A stretch of DNA of 64,000 nucleotides from G965229615 sp965229615 (GTDB lineage Bacteria; Pseudomonadota; Alphaproteobacteria; Rickettsiales; Midichloriaceae): contig OZ245890.1 of the NCBI GenBank assembly GCA_965229615.1, forward strand, positions 868,001 through 932,000. The letters are read 5' to 3'. This document shows positions 46,285 to 55,357 of the stretch, in pieces. Within the stretch, counting starts at the first letter, position 1. Every line of letters starts with the position of its first letter. The notes under the pieces are model-generated. The model did not search any database. It was given only the letters and a program-made list of their open reading frames with translations, and was not told the origin of the DNA. The position numbers were made by a program, and so were the translations under genes.

Positions 46285-46410
46285 TTTCATTTCCAATGTG
46301 GAGATAGCACACATCAACAACAACTATACAGTGAATATCCTGCGTTTGTAATCTAGCGTGATATGATGTACGTAATGGCATTGAGGATGCCATTATATAT
46401 TGAGTTGTTG

Positions 46411-49110
46411 CTATGCGGATACTGCAAGCACAACATTGTTGCTGTTTGGTGATGTTAAGTACTTTTCAACATTAGTCAAAGTTTCAATTTTTGGCTCCAT
46501 ATTTTTTATATCATTTTCTAAAGCACTAATTCCAGATAAAACCTTTATCAATTCAATATTGAAAATCATATCAAGGACCCTTCTAATCCAGTCTACATTG
46601 CATAACCAGATGATGATTGCATCAATTACACTAAGTTGAACATCGTTACATTCTTCGAGCGCATCTTGTATCCTGCTCATCGCATCATTAGTGAAATTAA
46701 CATATTTTTCTAGTTTTGTTTTATATTCTTCTTCTTTCAGCTTCTGTATATGTGTTACCTTACCGCTATTTATCTGTTTATGTAAAATATAGAGTAGAAG
46801 TTCCTTTGTTTTTGTATCATCAAAAAGTTTAATGAACTCATGTTTATCACTTATGGTTATTGTTGTTGCACTTTTCTTATTGCATTTAACATTATAACAA
46901 CACGCAAGAGTATTCCTCAGACGATCGGTATTTCGCTTATCACACTTCTCTGCAAGAAACTGCACTACTGTTTGTATATCTTTTTTATTGTTTTTAACAT
47001 AATCAAAGACATTCCTGTATTTTACCCTCACATCATTTGGTGCTATTGCTTGTAATACTTCACCACCAAACTCCTGCACAAACTTTTTGCAGTCATTATT
47101 TGATTCTTCGTTATCACGCAATATTGTTTTACCATTGTCTTGTCTATAGAAAACATTTTTCAAAAGAAAGTCATTTTTGAATTTTTTAATATCCAACTTA
47201 CCATTCTCATCTTTTTGAAATCCATTATCAGTCTCTTTCATGTCATGCCATGCCTTAATCATTGATGTACTGTTACAAACTGCTGCTAAACCACAGCAGT
47301 TACCAACTTGTTGTCCTTCCACTGAAAGATTATGTATTTTATTATTTTGCGCATCCTCTTGAATATGCAATTCAAATTTTTTACAAATGTTAGTGACTTC
47401 TTGCGATATCCGACTTGCAAGACCACAACCTACCAGTGAATCCATACTACATAGTATAATCCCGTTAGGATCATGTATGTCAGGTAATACTGTCACAGTA
47501 ATCCAATGAGAATCATTTGATACTAGTAAACTTGCTGGCTTTTGTTTTGTTTTAACATAAAGTAGAGCATTTATTAGTGCAGATGTTTTTTCTTCTTTTC
47601 TTGCTTCAACAAGATTTATAATTCTAACATCAACACCATTCGCCTTTTCCTTACTCAGTTCCTTGGTGAGTAGATGTTGTACCATAGGTAATACATGGGA
47701 ATCTTCTAGCATTATACTAGTGTCATACTTGTAATCATTGTCTAGTAATTCCAATTCTTTGTTAGTCCTATCTCGCTTGCATCTAAGTGATTGCTCTTCT
47801 TCTAGTACGTATTTTGGAATATGTATATCATCAAGTTTTATGCCGATGATTTCTTTGTGGCCATATTCTAGGAAGCAATCTCTTTGCAGTACTTGCTGTC
47901 GATCTGTACGACCCCTAAGGTATATACCATAATCATCCAAATGACGCTCTATTGACTCCATAACACCTTTGAAATCATCAGTAGTTGCATTACCAAGCCT
48001 ATCAGTAAGCAAACCAGCAAGTTGTTGTGCATATTCTAACTCCTTAGTGTACCACATATGATCTCGCAATGCTTGACATGATTGGTTCTCCGAATTCTGA
48101 GGATTTTTCGGTTTTACATCATCTAATTTTTTCTTTAGATTTTTAATATCCTTAATTTGCCCATATAATGATTTTGCCTCTGCTCTTTCATTAGAACTCA
48201 TAAGAGTATCAATATAAGCATTATCAAATAAATTTTGCATATTACCATCAAATAGCGTATTTAGCTTTTTGTTGAAAAATTCTACCTCTTTTCGTGTTAA
48301 TTTTTTGTTATTTTGAAGTTTAACGATAATATGTTGTTCATATAATGATAATATTTTGTCTTTTTCATCCTCTTCAGTTGCAATATTATCTATTAATTCC
48401 AATAGGATATATTTCGATTCTTGTTGATCAACTACTTCTTCAACTTTTTCCACAGAGTCATACACATATGATATCACATCAAAAAGATACTGTGTCTGTC
48501 GCAATGTCAATTCTTGCGTATCGATGAATTTAGCTCGTGCATCAATAACTCCCTGCTGCATTCTTTCTATTGATTCGCTATCATATTTTGTATCATAGGT
48601 AAAATCAAATACCTCATTCAATTGTGCCTGCACATATTGTGCAATAATAAATGTCTTATCTTGAGATTCATTGTTTTTATCACTAGCACTATTATCTTCA
48701 ATTGATATGTTATTATCTTTACCCTGATCGATACTGTTAGCACTATATGGGACTATTATATTATCAATATTGTCATCAGGGCCATTTTTGTGCTTGCTTG
48801 ATATTACATCCCAGCTTTTTCCGTCTCTTCTTACAACTTTAAATGTGATGTGTTTATTTTTTTGATTTTCTTGTGTGTACTTTATTGTTTCTTCAACATC
48901 TACCTTTAAATCCCTTGCTTTAAGAAAGTCCTTCAACTCATTTAAAGCATTTGCAGCACCACTAAATCCATCATGAGCATTGTCATAACTTGAACATGTT
49001 TTATTCACCAAGTTTTGAATTGGACTGTAATCAATATCCTCTTGATTGTTTATACCATTATCAAGCATGTTCCAACTTTGATATTTTGTTTGAGTCGTTT
49101 CATTGCACAC
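46411..49110 (-). CDS. Large protein with a putative clan CE (ULP-like) cysteine protease domain
   Basis: 899 residues, no signal peptide. About 400 N-terminal residues are acidic and helical. The segment 530-615 has the order and spacing of Ulp1-type ubiquitin-like proteases: His535 in SHWITV, Asp557 in CSMDS, oxyanion Gln600 and Cys606 in GQQVGNCCG. Asp-to-Cys is 49 residues and Gln-to-Cys 6, as in yeast Ulp1. The C-terminal 250 residues are helical, with a hydrophobic patch at about 820-850 and a short coiled coil. Intracellular bacteria use such enzymes as deubiquitinases or SUMO proteases in host cells. Activity is inferred; the usual Asp before Cys is a Cys here. Confidence 0.72.
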   Translation of the reverse strand: MCNETTQTKYQSWNMLDNGINNQEDIDYSPIQNLVNKTCSSYDNAHDGFSGAANALNELKDFLKARDLKVDVEETIKYTQENQKNKHITFKVVRRDGKSWDVISSKHKNGPDDNIDNIIVPYSANSIDQGKDNNISIEDNSASDKNNESQDKTFIIAQYVQAQLNEVFDFTYDTKYDSESIERMQQGVIDARAKFIDTQELTLRQTQYLFDVISYVYDSVEKVEEVVDQQESKYILLELIDNIATEEDEKDKILSLYEQHIIVKLQNNKKLTRKEVEFFNKKLNTLFDGNMQNLFDNAYIDTLMSSNERAEAKSLYGQIKDIKNLKKKLDDVKPKNPQNSENQSCQALRDHMWYTKELEYAQQLAGLLTDRLGNATTDDFKGVMESIERHLDDYGIYLRGRTDRQQVLQRDCFLEYGHKEIIGIKLDDIHIPKYVLEEEQSLRCKRDRTNKELELLDNDYKYDTSIMLEDSHVLPMVQHLLTKELSKEKANGVDVRIINLVEARKEEKTSALINALLYVKTKQKPASLLVSNDSHWITVTVLPDIHDPNGIILCSMDSLVGCGLASRISQEVTNICKKFELHIQEDAQNNKIHNLSVEGQQVGNCCGLAAVCNSTSMIKAWHDMKETDNGFQKDENGKLDIKKFKNDFLLKNVFYRQDNGKTILRDNEESNNDCKKFVQEFGGEVLQAIAPNDVRVKYRNVFDYVKNNKKDIQTVVQFLAEKCDKRNTDRLRNTLACCYNVKCNKKSATTITISDKHEFIKLFDDTKTKELLLYILHKQINSGKVTHIQKLKEEEYKTKLEKYVNFTNDAMSRIQDALEECNDVQLSVIDAIIIWLCNVDWIRRVLDMIFNIELIKVLSGISALENDIKNMEPKIETLTNVEKYLTSPNSNNVVLAVSA

Positions 49111-49485
49111 ATGCTATCAATATATTATTAAAAATTCATGAAGAAATTGATTCCAAGTTGTATGCAAACATTCTTTCTGCACACGTGATCATGAGTTATA
49201 GCAGAAACCAACTGACTCAACAAAAACGTTAAGTATATGCATTATCATACCATTGCGCATATTGCAACACGCACATTTCACAACTGCAGTTTTATATCGA
49301 TTGGTACAGAATAATACATTGAAAAAGTTTTAAATATTATGCGTAGATCTTTAGTTGTAGCATGAAACTACTCCTAATTGACACTTCTCAGCGAATGCTT
49401 TCGTGATTGCATATATACATCGTAAATTATATGATTGAACATATGAAATGATTAACCGCAGCAACTCAAATTATTAATTAGTTTT
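49111..49485. promoter_or_regulatory. Divergent region between the protease-like gene and gltA
   Basis: 375 bases with no credible gene. It must hold the promoters of both divergent genes. A TTGACA at 49398 has no matching -10 at the usual distance, and no RNA structure was recognised. Confidence 0.4.
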
Positions 49486-50802
49486 ATGACAGATATAACA
49501 CATAATGACCCAATACACTTAGGTGATGCAAAACTTGTATTAGAACAACTTAAGAAAGAAGTACTACTACCACTATACGTAGATAGTGAAGGACAACACC
49601 TGATTGATATATCAAAATTATATTCCAATGGAATATTCACATTCGATCCTGGATTTATGTCAACTGCTGCGTGTGCATCAGCAATAACATATATAGATGG
49701 TGCTGCTGGTATATTGCGATATCGGGGATATGACATTGCTGAAATTGCAGAATATGGCACCTTTATAGAAGTCTGTTACTTGTTATTATATGGTGAGTTG
49801 CCAAATCAAAGCCAATATGAAACTTTTGTCGAGCATATTAAACGACATACTATGGTTCATGAACAAATCAAACTTATGTATAGAGGTTTTCCCCGACATG
49901 CACATCCAATGGCAATTATGGCTGGTGTTGTCAATTCATTGTCTGCATTTTATCATGAGAAGATCAATATAAAAAATTCTACACATAGGGAAGAGGTGGC
50001 GTTCAAACTAATTGCTAAAATACCAACGCTAGCTACAATGACATACAAACATTCGATTGGACAGCCATTTATATATCCTAATAATGATCTCGATTATATA
50101 TCGAATTTCATACATATGATGTTTGCAACACCTGCAGAACGCTATATTATAAGTCCTGTAATAAAAAGAGCTATAGACTTATTGTTCATATTACATGCTG
50201 ATCATGAACAAAATGCATCAGCATCAACGGTACGACTATGTGGCTCATCAGGTGCTGATCCATTCGCCGTTATAGGTGCTGGTGTGGCAGCACTGTGGGG
50301 ACCAGCACACGGTGGTGCAGCTGAAGCTGTAGTACGCATGCTTGGACAAATAGCAAAAAGAGAAAACATTAAAGACTTCATAGTAGATGTGAAGACTAAA
50401 AATAGCACTTCAAGGTTGATGGGATTTGGACATAGGGTATACAAAAATTACGATCCTAGAGCTAAAATAATAAAGAGAGTTTGTATGGATGTTTTACATG
50501 AACTACAAAAGGATGATGATTTATTGAACATAGCTTTAGAGCTTGAAAGCATAGCATTGAATGATGAATACTTTATTGAGAGAAAGCTATATCCTAATGT
50601 TGATTTCTATTCTGGGTTGATATATAGGGCAATAGGTATACCTACAAGCATGTTTACAGTGATGTTTGCAATAGCAAGAACTGCTGGATGGGTTGCGCAG
50701 TGGAAAGAAATGCTAGAAGATCCAACACAAAAAATCGGCAGACCTAGACAAATGTATTTGGGATCACAACATAGAAAATTTGTACCAATATCTGAGCGTT
50801 GA
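49486..50802 (+). CDS. gltA: Citrate synthase GltA
   Basis: Type II (hexameric, gram-negative) citrate synthase joining oxaloacetate and acetyl-CoA. It has 438 residues, an N-terminal beta domain, ILHADHEQNAS with a catalytic His near 245, GPAHGGAAEA with another conserved His near 268, and GFGHRVYKNYDPRA near 310-323. The C-terminal active-site Asp is in the NVDFYSG segment. TCA enzymes are kept here with sdhB and glutamate dehydrogenase, fitting a glutamate-driven cycle. The gene is alone. Confidence 0.97.
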   Translation: MTDITHNDPIHLGDAKLVLEQLKKEVLLPLYVDSEGQHLIDISKLYSNGIFTFDPGFMSTAACASAITYIDGAAGILRYRGYDIAEIAEYGTFIEVCYLLLYGELPNQSQYETFVEHIKRHTMVHEQIKLMYRGFPRHAHPMAIMAGVVNSLSAFYHEKINIKNSTHREEVAFKLIAKIPTLATMTYKHSIGQPFIYPNNDLDYISNFIHMMFATPAERYIISPVIKRAIDLLFILHADHEQNASASTVRLCGSSGADPFAVIGAGVAALWGPAHGGAAEAVVRMLGQIAKRENIKDFIVDVKTKNSTSRLMGFGHRVYKNYDPRAKIIKRVCMDVLHELQKDDDLLNIALELESIALNDEYFIERKLYPNVDFYSGLIYRAIGIPTSMFTVMFAIARTAGWVAQWKEMLEDPTQKIGRPRQMYLGSQHRKFVPISER

Positions 50803-50868
50803 TATATTTTCATATTGACGTATGTTTTTTGGGTATGCTACTCTTAATAGTAAGGGGGACTACCTAAA

Positions 50869-50904
50869 ATGGTACCTCTGATGAGAAATCATGAAAACAG
50901 GTAA
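50869..50904 (+). CDS. Possible 11-residue leader peptide
   Basis: ATG at 50869 opens 11 codons ending at 50904. It is preceded at 10 bases by AAGGGGG (50852-50858), one of the stronger ribosome-binding sites of the window, and it overlaps the start of the Asn/Gln-rich frame at 50891. It could couple translation or be coincidental. Confidence 0.2.
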   Translation: MVPLMRNHENR

Positions 50905-51013
50905 CACAATGCAAAACAACAATCAAAACAATCAAAATATTAACAAACAACAAAATAATAACAACAAACCAGTAGGACAAAGCCAACAGTGTAATCAAGA
51001 AAGTAAAAGATAA
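50891..51013 (+). CDS. Possible 40-residue Asn/Gln-rich small protein
   Basis: 40 codons, starting MKTGNTMQNNN and ending with a basic CNQESKR. Seventeen-plus residues are Asn or Gln, arranged as irregular NNQ/NQ runs. A TTGACG at 50815 with a weak TACTCT 18 bases on could be a promoter. The A-rich codons could arise from low-complexity noncoding DNA, so coding status is uncertain. No family is known to me; similar Asn/Gln-rich peptides are prone to self-association. Confidence 0.3.
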   Translation: MKTGNTMQNNNQNNQNINKQQNNNNKPVGQSQQCNQESKR

Positions 51014-51067
51014 CAGCAATCTGTAGTTACAAACATCAAATGATTCTCAAAAGGCAATCACAACATG

Positions 51068-52210
51068 CTATTCGAGAATTATTTGGTTTTCTAGTGCTAT
51101 TTTGTTATCATTACTTCTAATAACTAACCCTTCTACCTCTAGCTCACTGATAATACTGTTGAAATCTGATACTGAGAGTGCAACAACTCTAAATAGGTCA
51201 TCAATATCTACAGGTATATTGCTAAGTTTTGACAAAATATCATGCTTCACGTGAGTACACTGATCATCCATATCAGTTGTGATGCTTGTACTAACATCAA
51301 TGTCAACAACATCGTCATCGAACAAGTCAGATTGTGCAATTTTTCTTGCACTATGTGTGCAACTCAGCTCATCTAGTATATCCTGTGCAGTTTGAACTAA
51401 AATTGCTCCACTCTTTATTAGATTATTTGTACCTTGTGCTCTTGGATCATGTGGTGAGCCAGGTATAGCGAAAACATCTCTACCCTGTTCCAAGGCATAA
51501 TTTGCTGTTATAATTGTGCCTGACCGTTGTTTAGCTTCAACAACTAAGACGCCTCGTGATATGCCTGATATGATACGGTTGCGACGGGGAAAGTTCTTGC
51601 TAACAGGTGGTGTGTCCATAAGGTTTTCGCTGATAATAAGACCTCTTTCATATAGTTCATTATATAATTTGATATTTTCCTTTGGATAAATACAATTTAT
51701 GCCACCAGCGACAACACCTATTGTACCATGCTCAAGACCACCATAATGTGCTGCAGCATCTATTCCACGTGCTAAACCTGAAACTACTACTATATTGTTC
51801 CTACCAAGATCTTTGGCTATGCCATTAGCAATCTTTTCACCATGTAGTGAGGCATTTCTGGTACCAACTATTGCTATTTTCTCCCTTGATAAGAGAGATA
51901 AATCACCTTTTACTATTAAAACAGCAGGTGGAGACTGTGTTTCAAGCAATAGAGCTGGATATGCTGGATCGCATGATAGTATTATTTTACTACAAAACTT
52001 TTCACATTTTGCTATTTCATCCTCGATTTGTGAAATTGATAACGGAGTAATGGTAAGCTTATATTTTTGTTGTATTTCATCAAGATTTTCAAATACAAGC
52101 TTTGGACAGCCAAAAATTCTTACCAGATTGAAGAAGGTTTTAGGGCCAATTTTTGGTGTGAATGCAAGTCGCATCCATGACACCACTACATCGTCAGTAT
52201 CAGTCTGCAC
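51068..52210 (-). CDS. dprA: DNA-processing protein DprA
   Basis: 380 residues. The DprA Rossmann core is clear: VGTRNASLHG near 115, VVSGLARGIDAAAHYGGLEH near 157-176, GGINCIYPKEN near 188 and SGISRGVLVVEAKQRSG near 236-252. A C-terminal winged-helix domain (about 320-376) is present, and the N-terminal helix-hairpin part includes TPKIGPKTF. DprA loads RecA on incoming single-stranded DNA during transformation, so uptake of DNA is possible. It follows bamE by 85 bases on the same strand. Confidence 0.95.
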   Translation of the reverse strand: MQTDTDDVVVSWMRLAFTPKIGPKTFFNLVRIFGCPKLVFENLDEIQQKYKLTITPLSISQIEDEIAKCEKFCSKIILSCDPAYPALLLETQSPPAVLIVKGDLSLLSREKIAIVGTRNASLHGEKIANGIAKDLGRNNIVVVSGLARGIDAAAHYGGLEHGTIGVVAGGINCIYPKENIKLYNELYERGLIISENLMDTPPVSKNFPRRNRIISGISRGVLVVEAKQRSGTIITANYALEQGRDVFAIPGSPHDPRAQGTNNLIKSGAILVQTAQDILDELSCTHSARKIAQSDLFDDDVVDIDVSTSITTDMDDQCTHVKHDILSKLSNIPVDIDDLFRVVALSVSDFNSIISELEVEGLVIRSNDNKIALENQIILE

Positions 52211-52295
52211 TATAATGTTGACATATTTATTTTACTTCAACTATACAACATTTGTAGGCAGCATGCTATATAGTTCATATGAAATATATAGTTTA

Positions 52296-52742
52296 TTACT
52301 TGTTGGTGTTCACTATATTACTTTTGAACTTTTCAAGTATAGTAAGATTACTACCTTCAACCATGGTTTTCTGCTTTGCATACATGACATTGTCCTCAGT
52401 GTTTGTAACTTCAAATCTAGCTTTTACTACATTGTTATCCTTATCAAAGTCTACTTGCAATATTTTATTCTTGATATTTTTTGAACCTAGAAACGGCCTT
52501 TGTACTAAAATATTTTCGATATAAAAAAATGAATTTTCATCTTCAAAGGTTGGTGTACCAAATATTCTAATAACATCAGCTTTTTTGGTTTTATGCTTTT
52601 GAATATGTGTTATTTTTTCATTGATCTTCTCAACATCATTGAATGTGTATCCATAGTAGATAGTGTTATCCTTGCTGCATCCAAACATTGTTACTACAGC
52701 TAGTATCAGCAACGCTGATGTCAGAATGTTATTGATATGCAT
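52296..52742 (-). CDS. bamE: BamE-like outer membrane assembly lipoprotein
   Basis: 148 residues with an N-terminal export signal (helix 7-20) and a Cys22 in MFGC, a loose lipobox. The KTKKADVIRIFGTPTFEDENSF segment and the following beta strands match the SmpA/OmlA (BamE) domain, which supports the BAM complex that inserts barrel proteins such as the porin at 57 kb. The C-terminus is extended by about 40 residues relative to the family core. Upstream it faces the unknown gene at 52876. Confidence 0.85.
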   Translation of the reverse strand: MHINNILTSALLILAVVTMFGCSKDNTIYYGYTFNDVEKINEKITHIQKHKTKKADVIRIFGTPTFEDENSFFYIENILVQRPFLGSKNIKNKILQVDFDKDNNVVKARFEVTNTEDNVMYAKQKTMVEGSNLTILEKFKSNIVNTNK

Positions 52743-52875
52743 ATTGATCGAACTTTTTAATGTGTTGCTATGGTTGGCATTTTATATGTTTAATATCTTT
52801 TATAACACATAATCAGAGTTGTATTTTTACCGTTAATCATCTATAATTTATTTATAGTAGTAGTATGAAAAAATT

Positions 52876-54096
52876 ATGAGTGATATTATTGTGCGATTGA
52901 GAGTACAAAGACAACTTCCGAATGCAGAGTACAGAAAAAAGTTTGCTGATGCATTGAAAAGGCTGCTGAGTAGCAGCAGGGAAAGTAATCAACAAAGTGG
53001 AGAGCAATCTGGCCCGGAAGAAATAGCTGTTACAAAGCTCAAAGATTTACTTGCTGAAGCGGTTGAAAAACATCATCAAACAGGAAATAGCAGTTATAAT
53101 AGGATGTGTGCAATGTCATTATACTCACTAGAAGCTGTTTTTTTTAAAGAAATTGCTGAGTATTGCAATACAAAGGAGTCAATAGCAGTATATGAAAAGA
53201 TGTGGAATGTGCTATATGGTGAGGATACTGCTTTTGCAAAAAAAATGGCAGCATTCGAGCTAGATATACAACAAAACCATTTGAAAAAAGATGCAATTTA
53301 TATTACTGCACAGACTGATTCATTTGCAGGTAATCTAGAATTTGCTAGAGCAATGAAGGATGTGTTGGGAGCAATGAAAACTGATGGTGATGGGAAGGTC
53401 ATTATGGTTAGTAAATATGATGCTAGTGCCTTTGCAGTATTTCTTGCACACATTGATCCAAATATTATAGGTACAATGGTTGCACATGATGTTGTAGACA
53501 AGCTTAGATTGCAAAAAATTAATATTGGTATAAAAGAAAAATCATTATCTATTGCTGCAGAATGCGTTGCAGCATGTTCTACATTGTTATGTGTTGCTGT
53601 TGATATTGGAAAAGTTACTCTGCCTGCAGCATCAGTCGCTGCTATATCTATCTGTGCTGGTGCAGCGGCACCTATGACACTTGGTATGACGGTTGGTATA
53701 TTTGTAATGACTCTTTACAATGTTAAACACAGTGAATTTCATGATATGTTGCGTAACAATAGTATGATAGATGAAGGCGCAATATCACGACAAGTTAATA
53801 GTAGTGCGAGTAGTGTGTTTCCAGGCGACAATAATCCTATGCAATATTTCAACGCTTTTGAAATATGCAAAGCAGTTTTGGGATATATGATGTTTTCTTA
53901 CAATGAAAACAGTAGAAATATTAGAACTAAATTTGGACTAGTAGAGCAAGTGCCTGATGAGGTTGAAACATTGAATGAGATACTCGAATGGGAGTATAAA
54001 TCATTTACTGGATCAAAGTATAAAAATGATGATAAAGGCTTAATATTAAGAGGTATGCAAGAACTTGGCCTGCAGGTTATAGGGTTACAGCTTTAA
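52876..54096 (+). CDS. Unrecognised protein with a central hydrophobic domain
   Basis: 406 residues of no recognised family. The first 220 are hydrophilic and helical, with a Ser/Gln-rich patch at about 37-50. Residues about 222-282 are strongly hydrophobic and rich in Ala and Gly, enough for two membrane passes, and 283-406 are polar again. There is no signal peptide. This layout is compatible with a membrane-inserting effector or an ordinary membrane protein. Its 3' end overlaps that of the convergent lptF-like gene by 12 bases. Confidence 0.6.
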   Translation: MSDIIVRLRVQRQLPNAEYRKKFADALKRLLSSSRESNQQSGEQSGPEEIAVTKLKDLLAEAVEKHHQTGNSSYNRMCAMSLYSLEAVFFKEIAEYCNTKESIAVYEKMWNVLYGEDTAFAKKMAAFELDIQQNHLKKDAIYITAQTDSFAGNLEFARAMKDVLGAMKTDGDGKVIMVSKYDASAFAVFLAHIDPNIIGTMVAHDVVDKLRLQKINIGIKEKSLSIAAECVAACSTLLCVAVDIGKVTLPAASVAAISICAGAAAPMTLGMTVGIFVMTLYNVKHSEFHDMLRNNSMIDEGAISRQVNSSASSVFPGDNNPMQYFNAFEICKAVLGYMMFSYNENSRNIRTKFGLVEQVPDEVETLNEILEWEYKSFTGSKYKNDDKGLILRGMQELGLQVIGLQL

Positions 54097-55251
54097 TATC
54101 TTTTTACCATATAAAACATGCTGAATATGATATATAACAGCACAAACTAAAAATATTATTCTTGGTACTATTACTGACGTGCAGACATCAAATGAATGGT
54201 TAACTAGGATGCTCGTAACGATATCATTTGTAAAATATATAATGAAACTAATAACCATACCATATAGCGTATGCATTTTTTTATGATAACGGTGTATGTA
54301 ATAAAAGCTCGAATAAAAACCTACTATTACCATTGTAAGTAATACCAATGGCATTGCAAAATTTGTGTTAAGGTACATCTCATACTTAAGAGTACTAAAA
54401 CCACATTCAGTAAATGTTTTTATAAGATTTAATATATGCCATATTTTGATCTCTTCTGGTAGCTTCAAACTGTTAACGATTTCATTAGGTGAGATGTTGA
54501 GATTTAATGTTATATTATTAAAATTAAATCTTTTACCTACACTATTTATTATAACAATATCTTCTATCACCCAATGCTTTGCATCATTGCGAGTTGCCCT
54601 CTTTCCACTGATAATACATACTAATAAGCTGTTTTCATCTAGTAACCATATTGTTATATGTAGCATTACATTTGCATCTTCACTTACCTTTTCAACATTT
54701 ATTATCATATTAGATGGCGTGTTATTGCTATCAAGCATGTGATTTGCTTGATTGTTAAGATATACTTGATTTGCAGTATCGATTTTTTGTTTGAACCATA
54801 AGCCGGATTCTGTTAGATATATATTGTTTTGTTCTCTATTTAGTATTGTATGATTATATATTGACATTAGCTGTGCATTGAGTGGTAATAGCACTATTAT
54901 ATGCAGTAAATAACATAATATAGTTATAATACTAAGATTTGTAAGAATTTGTGTTGTTGATATACCAAGCGTTGAAAAAACAACTAACTCATTCTTCATG
55001 CTAAAGCGATACATGAGGTTTATAGTTGCTATTAGTGTTATAAATGGCAGCAGCTGTCTCACTTCATTATAATTTCTACATATAGTCATAATCACTATAT
55101 TGTATAGTTTTTGTTCAGTAAACTTTGTAATAATTCTTGTGATATCTATCATATTTATTATGAAAACTAGCATCATTACAGCAATTAGAGTGTAAGCAAT
55201 ACTTTTTGCAAACTCTTTTGCGATATAGATATGCATTTTTGTCTGATACAT
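54085..55251 (-). CDS. lptF: LptF/LptG-family LPS export permease
   Basis: 388-residue inner-membrane permease of the LptB2FG exporter. Three N-terminal membrane helices (about 12-35, 60-85 and 98-125) are followed by a periplasmic beta-jellyroll part (about 140-280) and three C-terminal helices (about 300-380), the fold of LptF and LptG. FSMKNELVVFSTLGIS (about 82-97) is the family's most conserved segment (the MxxNxELxxLxxxG pattern). LptF versus LptG is not decided by sequence alone. With lptC it implies export of LPS to the outer membrane. Confidence 0.85.
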   Translation of the reverse strand: MYQTKMHIYIAKEFAKSIAYTLIAVMMLVFIINMIDITRIITKFTEQKLYNIVIMTICRNYNEVRQLLPFITLIATINLMYRFSMKNELVVFSTLGISTTQILTNLSIITILCYLLHIIVLLPLNAQLMSIYNHTILNREQNNIYLTESGLWFKQKIDTANQVYLNNQANHMLDSNNTPSNMIINVEKVSEDANVMLHITIWLLDENSLLVCIISGKRATRNDAKHWVIEDIVIINSVGKRFNFNNITLNLNISPNEIVNSLKLPEEIKIWHILNLIKTFTECGFSTLKYEMYLNTNFAMPLVLLTMVIVGFYSSFYYIHRYHKKMHTLYGMVISFIIYFTNDIVTSILVNHSFDVCTSVIVPRIIFLVCAVIYHIQHVLYGKKILKL

Positions 55252-55357
55252 GTAAGTATATTTTCCTTGATGCTATGAATCACATTTCAATTATCATTCC
55301 TTAGTACTATTGTCTATTTTATGTTAGAAAATATATAAAGGACCTTTATCTGATAAC

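Noticed and set aside
48990..49232. 80-codon plus-strand frame at the 5' end of the large protease-like gene
   Set aside because: Antisense to coding sequence and with no family or ribosome site.
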